The position numbers and the translations under genes were made by a program. 43,294 bases of DNA from Chara braunii (lineage: Eukaryota > Streptophyta > Charophyceae > Charales > Characeae), in contig BFEA01000170.1 in the NCBI GenBank assembly GCA_003427395.1, positions 774,247-817,540 on the forward strand. The letters run 5' to 3'. This document shows positions 18,865 to 32,548 of this stretch, in pieces (within the stretch, counting starts at the first letter, position 1; every line of letters starts with the position of its first letter). The notes under the pieces were generated by a model that saw only the letters and a program-made list of their open reading frames with translations, did not search any database and was not told the DNA's origin.

Positions 18865-21800
18865 AGTTGTGTATAGCGAGTATGACAAAACATACACACA
18901 ACATAATCACTACCTTACTTTTTCCCAACTACGTCAACAAAAAAACTATGGGTTGCGCACTCGTGCCTTCACGGTAACTCAATGAGGCACATACAAACTA
19001 TGGGCAGTGCGGCGCACTGGGTGCAATTGGAATGGAAATAACAAGTACTCGTGGTCGGGAAAGATTACAACCCATCAAAGTTGATGTCGGGGCATTTTGG
19101 TTTGGTGGGGGGGGAGGACCATTGGGCCCAGGTAGAATGGAAAGGGTAAGTACCCGCGGTCAGGAAAGTTTGAAACAGCGCACTAGGCCCATGTCGAAGC
19201 GACACTTGCAATTGCAACAGGTGTCCTAAATGTGATCATGCGCGTTGTCGGAGGGCACGGTGTCCCAACCCTCCGCGGTGTAGAGACATACTTAGTTCAT
19301 GAATGTTTCTGGATCGGTCTCAGTTGACTCTCACCATGGCAAAACGGTGGGGGTGCGCCACTGACCTTTCCTTTGGTCTACACGGGCTCGGTGGCCTAAT
19401 GTACAACAAAGCACAACCGACTCGTGCTCGTAGTAGCCATCGGGCTCGGCCAGGAACGCGAAGGTAGTAGCCTCGGTTCCGTCTTTTCTACTGCACGCCG
19501 AGTTCCCTCTAGTCGAGTTATGGAACAAATGTGTTAGTCCTATGACAATTAAAAAGGAGGAAAAAAAAAAGAAAGAGTAAGAAAATAAACTGCAGTGCCG
19601 CATTTTAGAATCGTGTTATGTTTTTGACCTTTATTTTAGTTTTGATCAATCGGATAGTCCGAGACGATTGTGGCGTTACGATTTCATGAGTGTAATTAAA
19701 TACGTTTTTTTTTCTTTTTCTTCAAATTTAGTTTCCCTCTCTGTTATGAGGGAAAAAACGGTTCTACTTTTCTCATATTTTAAATTTAAATTGCGGCCTA
19801 AAATGGTCCGACCCTTCAGTATGATCGAACAATTTAGTCTTCCGTGTTTTCAACCAGTAGGTGCTGGTAGTGAGCCTTCTCACTATTGGTAGGGTAACGA
19901 GGTACACCCTAACAAATAGGGTACATGTGGTTGTATCAGGTAAAAGCTTATTACCCCCCATGGAGGGTTATAAGCCTCTCCTTACCATCGGACACGGGCC
20001 CCTACTAAAGGTAGTCTTGTCGCCCTTTTTAAAGGAGATAATTCGCCGATAGGTATCCTGTTATGAGACCATGTTGCGCTTCAAGCCCGCTTTCTTTTCA
20101 GACTATGTTGAAAAGACAGCAACCATAGATTGTGGAGGCACTCCAACTTAATGAGTGTTGGTCTAGGCTACCAGCCGAGCCGCTCGGGTCCCGGGTGACC
20201 AACCTGTGCAAGGAGCAGGGAAGGTCCCAGCAAAAAAAAAATAAAAAAATATTATGCAAAAAAATAAACTCAACAACTTTTGCCTCAAGGTCATATCGAA
20301 ATTCTTCACCAAATTTAGGAATAATAATTATAATAATAATAAATTTATTTTTATTTTTGTTATTATTTTCGGCCCGGCCGAGCAAGTGACCTAGGAACCA
20401 CTTTGGTAGCCTAGTTGTTGATGCTCTAAATTTTAATTATTTTATTTTACTATTGTTAACAAATATATTATTTTATTATAGTTTTATTTTATTTATTGAT
20501 TTGAAAACTTTTTGAGTCCTTATTTTATAACACATGGTTCACAACGCTTTTGAGTTTTATAAAAAGGTGGTCATTGATCCACTACTCGAATGGTCAGTGG
20601 GTGCATATACGGACTTCGGGACAGTAGTGCAGAAGGGTGAGGCACTCAGGCCGGAACTATCTGAGCTTAGTTGTTTAGCACCTTGTGTGTATTGTGTGAG
20701 TGAGTGTGCAGGTAGTTGTTGGTGGCATGAGGCTCTAGCTATTGCAAAAAAGAGTGACTATGGCTTATCGGAAAGGTCTTCATGGCTATAGGGCCGGACA
20801 CTTAAAATACTTATGGAGCTGGGAGCCTAAGAGTGACGAAGGTAGCGAAACTAAAAATTAATGTCTACGAGAGAAAAAAACAAGAAATGAGAAGGGACAA
20901 AAATCTTGCAATGAGCAATTACCGATACCCGTAACAGGGTTGAGCGAAGATGTAAACGGGACGGTGTAACTGTGGGGCTGCAAGTTACCGTCACCTACCA
21001 CGAAGATGAGACATCGACAAAGACCAGGGAAAGGGAGCAGCAATAGCTGGACCGGGACTCCGAGGCAGAGTATGAGACCAATGACGAGGCGACCTAGTCC
21101 TAGCACGGATTGGACCACCCACCAACACCATTAGTGGAGGACGGCCCTGAGGCCAACTTGCGACGACGGAGGGTTTAAGACCGTGAGGCAGTTATGGGTA
21201 TCGAAGTGAGAATGGAGAGAGAGATCAGGGTCCGGGGAGTGTGTGAGGTGGGGGTGAAGTCTGACCTACGAGAGAGCGCTACGTGTAGGTTTGTTCTTGA
21301 TGCCAACAAAATGTCTCTATGCCCTCGTCAGCCATCTCGGGTGCTTTTATGGCAAGGAAGAACCGAGTGTGAATGGAGAGAGCAAGATAAACGTGATATG
21401 CACACACTCGTGAAGTCAGACTCCTCGTAAGACTCGTTTGAGACTTGCATTAGAAGTGAGGGTGCAGTCTGTGGTTGGCGTCACCGAATTTCATGCGAGA
21501 ATCTGCATCTCATGCCTTGAGGGCTACCAAATAAGAGATAAGACCCATGTGCAACCAGTGCTGACCTCCACTTCACTTTCCTTCCCTATTGCAGAGGGGA
21601 GGCTTTTGGCTGGGTACTAGTGTTGTGCACGGACATCGTACGCAACGGAGGTAAAACCTCTAAAAATGAAGTGAGGAATATGCTTGGGCAGACTACGGTT
21701 GACTTAACCGACAAACTGAACTGTGCATTCGTCGCTGGTTGTGTAGCGATCACGCCGTCACTTGCTATGGGTTTGTATTATGTACTTGTTAACCCGAATG

Positions 21801-24285
21801 GTGTACTATCTGTGAGAAGACAATAATAGTTGGACTTCGTAAGAGACTCTCAATAGAGATATGCATGCATGTAATGGTTGACATCGCTTGCCTTCTGGTG
21901 AGTTCGGCTCACGACGACAACGACGCTGCGATGCACGAGGCGGTTATGGGCAATCAGTCAGAGGGAATGTGTGGCGGTGACATACAAGCGACACATATTG
22001 GCATATGAAAGCAAAATTTGCATTAAGACCATCAAGAATCACACATGAAAAGCGTGCTCGTACTATACAGTTAACGTCATCTTGATCGTCTCTTGATTTG
22101 CATTACCTCGTACTACCGTGGCATGCTCCATCTTTGTCGTGGTGAGATGAAAGTTGATGTGCAGAACAGGGTATTAGTTGTATACGAGAGCATCTGAGAT
22201 TAGGTTCGCAAGAAATTTCTGTGTGACCCGCTTACGAAGAACAAGAGATTGTAATCCCCAATTGTTATAAGCAGCGGGCTGAGTATAACGCTTGTTATTA
22301 ACCGAGAAAGCAGTCGGAGGGAAACATTTCATTAAAAACGTCATTGATTCGCCGTCGGTAATTCACATTTACTGTCAGTCCTCGGCTCTTTAGCATCATC
22401 GCCACTTTCACCGAGAGGCTACATTGTACTGGGGAAATAAGGTCATAAAGTTGTTTCGAGTGACTGGCTGAAAGTTAAGTAGTGGTGGAACTCTAACGTG
22501 AGAGTTGTTCGATATTCGTTAGACGAGCGAGAAATCATTGTCAAATGTGAGTCGTTCATCAACTATCGTTGTGTCGTTTTTCTACATACAAACGTAACAT
22601 TTATTCGACATCGTCATCGATTTCATGTATGGTTTGATCTTTTGTTACAACATATATTTTTAAAGGTCGTTGAGGGTCAACTTTGGTTAGTTTGTGTATA
22701 CATGGTTTATGATCGGAGGAGACTGTGCAAATGAATCGCCGGTATCACAAGTTTAGAGGTTTTCAGCTTGAACATCCTAGTCTCTATTTTTTCTAAACTT
22801 ATTATCTTTGCTGGTTGCTCACGTTCTTGAAATGTGAATGGACTGTGTAAGAAGGGCGAGTTTAAGACGTTGATTGTATGTCTTGATCTACACGAAAAGA
22901 GTTTTATTAATTACGACAGTTCCCTAACGAGATTTATTTTTCCATTATTTGCTTCGAGTCTGTGAGATTGACACGAGAAAAGATGGGGGAACGGAAGAGG
23001 TATAATTATTATGAGTAAATTCAAATTTGACGAAAAACTTGATTTTCAACCATGAGAATCTGACTGCAGCATTGGGAGGCATATGATAAAGTCAGACAAA
23101 TAAGGATATGTGATCTTACCGCCTGACGTGCTCGATCCTTCTATTCCCTATTTTTCATTTTATCTCATCACGGGCTCGAAGGTTATGTATAATTGTTCAA
23201 TTTTGATAAGGAACAAATGTCAGGCTCGTACTTTGGTCTTTTGTCTGACGAAAAATTGATCAAAGGATGACTTTATCAAACTCGACTACGTTGTTGGTAA
23301 GACTCATGTTTCTTTGATCTTGTTGATTAAGGTTTCGTTTATAAATGAAAGACAAATAGTAAGATATTGCTTCATTTCGTGGAGCCAGTCTTCGCTAATA
23401 CACTCATCTTGTACGGTTTGTTTTATGGGTAAAGCAGCAATGTATTCTTAGAGAAATTGTTTATTTGCTTGCTAAATTTTTAATCGACGATGATTAACCT
23501 TTGAACTACTTATCTGAAGTGACTTAGCGACGAGGGTGAGCGAGAAATACGAATTGTCAATAACTTGAAGTTTGTTGTAGGTTGTCATCACACCACAAAT
23601 TTTTGTTTTGAACAGTAATAAGAGTTTATGAATTCGATTAGTTCATAACTCAGATTGTCAAGCAGTTAGAGATGCAAGAAGATCAACTTTGCGCACTAGC
23701 TATCTGATGCATGTGTGAGTCGGATAAAATCATCTCTTTAAACTTGAGAAGATTTCTTATCAATGCCCTAAATAACTCTGAGCTATAACTAACAATCTTT
23801 CGCCTTTAGTGTAAATCTCAAAATTCACTTCGAGATTTGAGGTTAATGCCAACCCTTCGATTATTTGATAAGTCTCAGGAATATCCTTGCAACTTAGGAA
23901 TATTAAAACAAGTTTCATAGTTGAGTGATAAGTTCCAGAGTTGACCTAATATCAACATTCAATATTCGCAAAGCTGTCCATGTGTCTGAACTAATAGTTG
24001 TTGTTGCATGAGAATGAAAACAGCAGACCCTATCAAAAATACTCATTGACAAATATGTGACACATAATAATATTCTGCATATTATTAGAGCATGAATCTA
24101 GTGGTACCCCGTGCATTACTTGAAGTGGTACCCCGTGAACTATTCGTAATATTACTCATCGCTAATGGTGCTTTGTGCGCTATCCGGGTAATAACTAGAT
24201 GCAATTACTCTCTGTTTTGTATTCAAATGGAGATTATCGTAAACGATACTATGCATTGTATTCGAACGGGGATTATCGGAAGCGG
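18865..24285. other. Unassigned spacer between retroelements
   Basis: I find no recognisable gene, tRNA or transposase motif in these 5.4 kb. Open frames up to about 90 codons (for example 20534-20791 and 21620-21826) show no domain, repeat or homology to one another and are not called. A group of short inverted pairs lies at 19866-20060. Poly-A/T and (AAT)n-rich sequence lies at 20230-20500. Just before 24286 there are short direct repeats (GTGGTACCCCGTG, twice near 24105 and 24127; GATTATCG, twice near 24232 and 24271), which may be the end of an internal retroelement region. Confidence 0.4.
19866..20060. repeat. Cluster of short inverted pairs
   Basis: AGTGAG/CTCACT, CCCTA/TAGGG and AGCTTAT-ACCC/GGGT-ATAAGC succeed each other within 200 bases. 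The layout resembles the hairpin array before LTR A2 but lacks an obvious conserved loop. Confidence 0.35.
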
Positions 24286-24584
24286 TGTCGGCGCAAATAC
24301 CCTCAAAAAGATATTTACCCATGTTTGTGTGACTTGCGTGAACTGCAGTTGTAGTGATATTTTTATCAATGACACATCTATTTCTGCTCAACTGCAACTG
24401 ATTCTTAGAAAACCCAATGACGAGTGTGCTTCTGATTAGGTCAGAGAATGCGTGGGCGTGCATTTTGGGTGTGCGTTGATTTCTCAGTTGTGTAACGATC
24501 AGGCGGAGGGGTTAATGTTTTTTGTAGAGTCATGCGAATTAGAGAAAGATAAAGTTGCTGATTAGTGTGACCATATGTATGCAG
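24286..24584 (+). mobile_element. Truncated B-like LTR start
   Basis: It begins TGTCGGCGCAAATACC. Around 24444-24475 it matches B near 11000 (shared TGCGTGGGCGTGCA-type string after AGAGAATG). After 300 bases it is cut by the start of LTR A3 at 24585. It is a 5' fragment only. Confidence 0.5.
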
Positions 24585-25943
24585 TGTCGGAGCAAAAACC
24601 CTTACAAGGGTATTTGGTCGGGTTTTTCGATGTCGAATACTGTCCGACTTTTTTGTTGAATTGAGGGACTTAATGAGCCCGACGTTTGTCAGCAGTTTAT
24701 TCAAACTAGCCTACGGTCGAGAGACTAAAACGTTTATGAACCTTAGTCCGGACGCTTATGACGTCTTAGAATACTGACGATAATCAGCAGTGTGACCAGT
24801 CATATGCGGTTCCTGATAGCGTCGCGGGGCACATGGTCGTGGGAATGCTAAAGCTCAACCTATCTTACCTAAAATAATGATGCGTGGCTGTATAGCCAAG
24901 CGATTCAAGACCACGATGGGTTAATAGAAGTAGTCGCGCTAGATACGATGTAGCACACGGAAGAAAGTAAGACACCTAATCTATTTTTTTTTTACTTAGG
25001 CCGAGAGGTTTGATTCAGTGGCGAGGGACACGTAGAGTTCGATACTATGGTCAGGAGCACCCGTCCGAGCTACGGACGGGAGCCTGCTATGAGAGAAGAA
25101 CAGGCAGACAGGGTTTGCAAGGTCACAGGCAAGAGGGATGACCAGGGCAAAATCCTCATGTAGAGGAGTTGCTCCTACTATTCCTATACTAGGAGCTAGC
25201 CCAGTAGGTAAGATACCAGACTCATATGCCGCAGATGCAGACATCAAACTCTCGGTGCCTTGAAACTGGGTTAGCTCCTTTTGAGAGGAGAGACCCGTAA
25301 TTGAATCGTGAAGTTGCGTAGCGTTTCTGACCCCACGATCTAGCACATCTTACGATCGAAGACAGCCCCGCGACTGGGTATGGAGGGCCATAAGGATGAC
25401 ACTTTTAAATTGAGAAAAAAAAACAAAACTTTTTTTTTTTTTTTTAAATCCAATGGATTTGAACTATGGTCTGTATTTCAACAGTTCGCGGATGAGTCAC
25501 AACTCAAAAGTGGCCGTTGACTTCGGCCAATGAGAAGAAAAATAAAAAATAAAAAAATGAAGCACCAATTGGCGTAGTTAGGAGAACGGCGAAGTGGAAG
25601 GTGCCTATTTTCACGGGCAACTGTTCGGAGATAAATCTTTGTTTTTCTTTCTTTTTTTATTACTTAGGAGAACTATGGTCTGTATTTCAACAGTTCGCGG
25701 ATGAGTCACAACTCGAAAGTGGCCGTTGACTTCAGACAATGAGAAAAAAAAAAACAAAAAAAAAATAAAGCACCAATTGGCGTAGTTAGGAGAACGACGA
25801 AGTGGTAGGTGCCTATTTTCACGGGCAACTGTTTAGATTTTATTATTATTATTATTACTTTTTAAACCTCCCCTTCTCATTTTTACGAGTTGTGAGTTTC
25901 GGTATGCGCCCGTTTGTTTTAAATAATGGGCTAAAGAACGTGT
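24585..25943 (+). mobile_element. LTR A3 (third A-type LTR), left part
   Basis: It starts TGTCGGAGCAAAAACC and follows LTR A2 (6514 onward) for about 800 bases. Shared strings include the TTTGTCAGCAGTTTATTCA-type segment, AGCTCAACCTATCTTA and the AGGAGCTAGCCCAGTAGGT block. From about 25440 an A-head-like block is duplicated in tandem (25455-25630 and 25670-25835). The LTR is then interrupted by the inverted B copy. Confidence 0.55.
25455..25835. repeat. Tandem duplication of about 200 bases in LTR A3
   Basis: Both halves contain GAACTATGGTCTGTATTTCA, GCGGATGAGTCACAACTC, GTGGCCGTTGACTTC and CACCAATTGGCGTAGTTAGG in the same order with few differences. This is a recent local duplication. Confidence 0.85.
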
Positions 25944-25962
25944 CCATCGATAGGATGAGCAA
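25944..25962. repeat. 19-base direct repeat, left copy
   Basis: CCATCGATAGGATGAGCAA is repeated exactly at 32549-32567. The left copy lies 3 bases from the B element edge, the right copy 41 bases beyond its other edge. Confidence 0.85.
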
Positions 25963-25965
25963 TGT

Positions 25966-28900
25966 TGTCGAGCGGATCGGTTCGACACCGCACAAGGCAG
26001 CGCGGGACCCTCCCGGCCGCGTCACGCAGGAGTTGGTATAAATCCTCGTCGCGAATATACATGGAGCTTCCGCAAGCCGCTCCGGCCGAGTGCGCCAACC
26101 ATACCTCCCCCGAGCCCCTACGGCAGGATAGGGCCTACGCGAGGTGCGGCTTACCTCCACCTTACGGGAGCTGTCACCTCCCTTCTGTGGGCGTATCCCC
26201 CCCGAGGTACCAGTCCACAGTACGAAAGTTGTTCAGTTGCAATCGCAGAGGTGAACCAGCCGAGGGCGTTTCTCGTTCGCTGTAGCATAGGGGGTACGTG
26301 CGGTAGTACGCCTCTATCGGACCCGCACACGAACCGACATCTTGGGGGGCTGAGGTCCCAAGCGCGACTCGGCGTCAGTCGACTAGGATGTATCCCACCC
26401 ACCACGCATACACCACACGGCGAACACAAAAATAAAACACACACACACACACACACCTCAAACAACGCGACAACACTCCTAGTCCCTCAGTAGCCATCCC
26501 ATAACTTTCCGAGTCGGAAATCGGATAGGCGTCACGCACGCGACTTAGTATAAAACCGCGCGGACGCAGGACTAACTAGTATCGACTCGCAATGCAAGCG
26601 TACTCAAGTGTCGGATGACATGCGCCTTGAGGGTTAATCTCTTGACGCTGGACAACCGCCAAGTGCGGTTGAGAATCACACCCTCTTTTGCACCCTGTGG
26701 AGAGTGGGTGGTACACAGGTTCATACCTGTGTTGGCAATCGTCTCTTGTTGCCCTTGAGATCAGCTCCATTATCCAAGGTCTGGAAATAAGTCAAAGGGT
26801 TTGACTTTGACGGCTGCCACGGACTACAATGTCCAACCATAGAAACTCTAAAAAACAAAGGATAAAGGGGATGTCCCTTTTCTCTCAAAACATAATCCGT
26901 TTAACCCTTACGCGCGGTCACAGTAGGCCGCACGAAACACTCAAGACACATCTATATTTACATATATATAGAGGGTTATTAATATAGGACGATCACTTCT
27001 CACATTCATAATGAAACTCCTCTCAGTCATATATATCTGTGTGATCGCAGACAGTCAAATCCAAAGTCCGAAACACCAAACGTACCTGCAATCACATCAA
27101 GATTCAACCAAGTCCATGCACTACACGAGGTCAACTTCAACCATTCTCTGCGCTCACAGCCCTTGCTTTAGTCACACAAACCTCAACCTTTGCGCACCCT
27201 TTCAGCAATAAAATAATCAGTACCTTTGTCAAATGACCATTCCATAAAGTCCGGGTAAAAACACAATGAAACATTTTAAACCACATGCTAAAGCCTTTAG
27301 GTTGAGTGACAAAAGTGAATTGGAGTTGAATCGTAAACTGACGAATCGGCAACCGACCTGTTATCAATGATAACAGAAGATGATCCTCGTAGGATCAAGC
27401 TGAATCTAGCCCAAGTCCTGAATCAATCGATTAAGAAGACCTGAAACACAAGACAGACCAATCCTCAAGCTAAAGTCGTAAGTGTATGGAGAATACAGCT
27501 CCATAACACATCCTTACCCAAGACTCTTCTACAAGCTAAAAGCCTAGACCTGCCTCTAAGCTGGTGTCCAACGCTAGATAGACCTATGACAGCGTTAACC
27601 CTATTCAGGATGGATTGTCAGAATTGCCACCTATCAAAATATAATCTAACTCCTTTAAACTAAGAAAATTTCGGCAGCGCTTCGCGTAGGAAAAATGTAT
27701 TTTCAGAATTTACATAAGTCCAAATATAAAAACAAAAATAGTCTTCAACTTTCCAAAGTTCAATTTTATCTAACTCCTTGAATTAGCAAAAATTTGGGCA
27801 GCACTCCTTTTACAAAAGGAGACTTCCCAAATTTTTACTAAGTGATATATAAAATTTAGACAAGTTGAGCTTTAAATTTTGCAGAAATTTCGGCAGCGCT
27901 TTTCGTAGGGAAAGTGGCTTACCAAGATTTATACAAGCCCAGGTATAATAAATGATCTCAGACAATGCAAAAACCAATCTAAGCGGAAAAAAAAAAACTA
28001 TCACAGAAAATGCAGGAATTGAATCTAACTCCTATTACTCTAGCACAAGGCGAGCCACTAAAGCAACTACCTATCAAACTGAAACTCAGACTAGGTAGTA
28101 ATCTCACTCAACCACATGCAAACCAAATCACAAAGGTAAGTACTCTCACCTACCCAAATTACCTTTGGCAAATAATAGTTCATAGTCTCTCAATGATTTA
28201 ACCCTTTATACCCTGCTTACGTAGGGCATTGAGTTTGACCATTCATCTTAGAAACAATGCCAACTCTTTGCTTTAGCTATACACGAACATGTTGCACACC
28301 TACTTCTCTCTTCTTTGGGCATATGCCAAGTTATATATACTTCTCTGAACTTAATCTTCAAAAATGAGCGTAGGACTGAGTCATTCATCTTAGAAACAAT
28401 GCCTGACCCTATAAGACCCATTCAAGCGCAGGCAAGACCGCCTTCCTCCCAACCTTCCCCCTGATGCAACCCCTTTTCTCAATCTGCTTTCAGACTTACT
28501 AGAAACTGAAACTGCCATTATACATACATTCCTTTACTTAGTCTGATTTGTGTCTTGAAAGTCAACTAAAGGTCAAAGTAGGGGTGCACTCAATACACTT
28601 AGTTAGATACATAGGAAGATATATATAGGTAGGGGTTATAACTGGGTTTATAAGGGAAAACAATGATTACCTTTCAGTTCCCTGCCTCCAGAACTCCTCC
28701 TGAGTTTCGGCAGAGCTCCCGCAATCGGTGGGTTGACTCCCTACAGAGTCTTGCTGCGGTCCTATGGGTTGCAATCCCGCCTGCCGCCTTCCTCTCAGAA
28801 CCAACAGACCAGACTTAGAGTTAGAAGGGAAGAAGACGAAAGTTTGAGACTCTCAGATACAAGAGGGGTGCTCTCAGACTCGCGGGAGAGGGCCTTGTTA

Positions 28901-31900
28901 CCTCGATGCGCCTGAGGGCCCCGCAATGGCAGCCAAACAACAACAGTTTGGTCAACGAAGTCAAACAGTTGAATTTACCTCGCTGGCGACCTCCTAGTTT
29001 GCAGCAGTAACCTCCTCGACACCCTTCCACTATCTCAATTGCGACCCCCCTTTCGAGGCCAAACCGCTGCTATCCAATCTAGAAGACTGTATTGACATCA
29101 CCCATGCCCTTCACGCTCAACTTAAATACGAGCACAACGACCCGAAGCGGCTATAGCAATGAAAAACCGCAACGAAGAGTATGATAGAGGACACAGTAAA
29201 GAAGAATATGGCGCAGTCCTGCTAACCATCGGGCCACGCAGCAGAACGACAACCACTCCCATACACCATACCAGGCCTTCAGTCTGAAGCTCAGCCTCTC
29301 CCTCTGGTTCTTAGCAACATCTCTGATTTCTATGGCAGTATCGTCCAAAATCCCAACGCCACCAGCTATGCTCCGCTGTTGTAGCCGGACACGCAGCGAA
29401 ACGCCCCCCTTGGCAACCGCAGTAAAGTGTCAAACTAGAAAGCCCCGTATTGCACTGCAGGCAAGGGCTCAGTGGCGGCACAACGAAAGGCTCGGGCAAC
29501 CACGTAGCACCCTGCGTCCTCCTTCCTCTGCTCAGCCTACGATCGAGCCTTCCCCCAGAACTCTCCGGCTATAGGTAAGCTCTCAAGCTTGCAGCTCCCC
29601 CTCGGCCACTTCGGTCGGCAGGACAATTAGCACATTAGTCAACGGTTGAGTCTGTGTCTTTGTGGCCTGGCCTCTCAGAGTATGCCGACTGGCAGGGTGA
29701 ATGGTGCGCTGGTCATCAGACGCGTCTTCAAACTGCCACTTCCAGCCTGCCCTGCGCCTGCAGCTATGCTTCTGAAGCTCGATTCCCATCCATGCGGCAT
29801 CGCTACCTCAAAGGTAGTTCCTCTCTTTAACAGCTGTCTCATGCCCGATGCCTTCGTCTGCTTCCTCCGTCAGGATAGGCAAGGCACTAGCCAACAGGTA
29901 AGTCTCCTCCTTCTTCGACCAAAACAGACTGTACTCTCCCTACTGAACAACAACCAGCTGCATTTGGCGCTGAAGACAAGCACCTCCCGTCCTTTGATAA
30001 TGATGGGCAGCACAGCCCGACACTTGTGCTCGGCCTCGTTCCCATATACCGACCAACTTACCAACCCATCGTGGATTCTGACCACGCCATTCAACTCGCC
30101 GACTATCAAACCCCCAAGAAAGTCTTTTGAATGATCCAAGTCTAAAAACGACTGATCCATTCAACTTCTTATCTTTGCTTCTCTCCTCACCGCCATCCCC
30201 GACTACTTCTCGTAGTCCGATATCCTCCTTGGCCCCCTCCACGCTACTCTACTCTCCAGGCCGGCATCACCACTGGACTCGCCAGCCCCCAAAACCTTAG
30301 TCTAGCTTCTCCCCGACCTTCTTCCGCCGGCAGATGCGTAAAACTGCAGACTCTTGCTCCGCGATCACCCGACCCGCATCCCCTTGTCTTCACAGTCGAA
30401 TGCACCCGGCGCAATATCGTGCCCGGGTTCATTCGTCCTTCCCATGTCCATGCTTCGCACTCGAGTCTCTCTTACTAACTCCTAACTTATTAATCCCTTG
30501 CTCAATCTACCCACGCATTTGCAGTCGCCCGAACCTCTAGCCCCTACATAACACCTTCTCTCACCTGATTTCATCAAGAATTAGGTGAGTTCTACGTTTC
30601 CCTTCTTCTCTACTCCCTCGCTCCCGCTATAGCCTCTACGCACTATTCCCTCTACTAACTCTTTGTCTACTAATTTTTCAACCAAACTAACCACACCATC
30701 GAGGTCGCCCCCACCGAAACCTCCCAAACTGAGTTATCCCCCGCCCGTTTTCGCTAAGCAATGGGTGAGATCCATATCTTCTCACCTCTCATTTCCTTCG
30801 TTTCTACCATCTCTGCAAACCACCTTTTCATTCTAACTCTCTCCGCTCCGCTTTAACTTTAAAGCTAACATCACCAAACATCTCGCCCGGCTCAAGAACC
30901 TCCGGTTAGTACCTTTCTTCGTCCCAATCGTCGAAGAAACAACCATGCCATCACTTTCTTTGCCTGCCCCTGCGTCTGCTTTCTGCCATCTTCATTGCCA
31001 AGTGCACCTGGCGCAGTATACCGTCCATGTTCGTCTTTTGCTCACTGCGCCTGCTGCCTCGGCGCCCCGCCACTTCTTACTACTGGCGCAGTCCCTCCCC
31101 GCATGCAACGATCCGATAACGCTTCGCACCGTCCCCTCCAGCCTCCTCCACTGCCAGTCCGCCGGTACCTTAGCGCAACGACCTTTTTTGCTGCTCCGGC
31201 CAGCCCTTGGAAACACTCCGGGGAGAGCCAGCTATAGGACGGTGGGATTAGTCTTTCGTTCCCACACCCAAGTCCGGCAGACGATCCCCTGTCTGTATCG
31301 ATATAATTTTTAATCACAACCCCCTCCAGCCTCGCCCTACTCAGGCCCAGTTCGGCATTTCACCGACCCCCACGGGAGTACCCACACTCAAAACTCGTAC
31401 GGCAGATCATGGTCTGGTAGGCGGTGCATCTGTAAAGGGGCCCTCGACCGCCAAAGCCCCCACAAAGTCGGCGAATTGTGGAGCAGAGAGCGCGGCTCCT
31501 GCCGCAAGGTTTACGCCTGGGCCTAGGTGAGGCAGTTCCTGACGCGGATCTTGGTAGTACTAGCAATAATGAGAACTTTAAAGACCGAGGTAGTAAGGGG
31601 TTGGCCCTGGCAATCCGCGACCTGCCCCAGTGCCTGACCCGCCATCTTTCGCGTCCCAACGGGCACGCATACACTTAAACCACTCACGACATCCTGCAGG
31701 GGGTGGACTGCGCCTCCCACAGAAGGCTCACGCCACTCCAATTTATTCCGCCTCGTGGGTCATTCACCTACCGGCCCGTATGTGCGCTAAACTCCTTGGC
31801 CCGTGTTTCAAGGCCGACAGACCAGGGGAATTTCCGCCAGCATCCCGAATGCGCAGGAACCCGATCTCGGCTCCGTTTCTCAGCAGTTCAACGGTGTACC

Positions 31901-32507
31901 AACTGAGCCGGACCCATCGGTCCTACCGTGGGTCTCGAGACCGATCACCAACTAAAATTAACGATAGAACTAGGAATAAAAATAAAACCAAATATAGAAA
32001 AGATAAGTGAAATCGGGCCCATTCTGTCGCCAATCTTCGACGCCGCACAACCCTAGGCCTCGGAGGGCCACACCTCGTCGTCGACACTCCATGCCCACCA
32101 AACTCCCTCACCTACCACGTGGAGGCCTGGCGCGCGCTCCGATCCCTGCACACTCCGTTCATCACACAAAAGTCGCACCGTAGCCGAAGCCGATCTCCAC
32201 GCACACGCGCATGTCTCCGTCAAACGTACCGATCAAAAGAAAAATATCATTTAATCCTAGCTTACTCAAGAATAAATAACAATAGACCGACAGCCACGTC
32301 GGTTCTACAATCATCAACGCCAGAAGCGATCACGAGCGCCTTAAGTCTGCGCGCCCACACACTCTCTATTCTAGTCAACCATCCAGCCAATGCAAACCAC
32401 AAACACAGTCGCGCCTCACACGGAATACTTAAACCTTAAACCAAGCCTATTTTCTGTCGTTTGCAAGAACCAGGGCGGATACCCTTGTAAGGGTATTCGC
32501 AACGACA
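25966..32507 (-). mobile_element. Solo-LTR-like element B, reverse copy
   Basis: Read on the minus strand it starts TGTCGTTGCGAATACC with the same terminal hairpin and ends CGCTCGACA. It follows the forward B copy along its whole length at perhaps 75-85% by eye, for example the blocks around 28690-28800 versus 14000-14110 and 26040-26480 versus 17050-17530. It is 170 bases shorter overall: it lacks most of the hairpin array and has extra sequence in its 5' part. No protein is recognised. Some motif clusters (GGCAGCGCTT at 27672 and 27892) and the TATA-like site are kept. Confidence 0.65.
27664..27910 (-). repeat. GGGAAGCGCTGCC-type units in reverse B copy
   Basis: AAATTTCGGCAGCGC stands at about 27668 and 27886, and AAATTTGGGCAGCACT at about 27791. 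They are reverse complements of the forward-copy units and have the same spacing class. Confidence 0.55.
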
Positions 32508-32548
32508 ACGCATCGGCCAACGGGTAAGTCTCCAACCTCATGGGACTA

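Noticed and set aside
18074-18977. Long open frames across 18380-18865
   Set aside because: They consist mostly of unknown bases and dinucleotide-repeat residues.
20130-20400. tRNA-derived SINE ending in an A-rich tract
   Set aside because: No convincing A box plus B box pair and no target duplication visible.
10845-32507. A single 21.7 kb DNA transposon with 6.5 kb inverted terminal repeats
   Set aside because: Each arm has two proper ends of its own (TGTCG and CGACA), lies inside a different interrupted LTR A copy, and the centre contains unrelated LTR starts and no transposase. Two independent B insertions explain it better.
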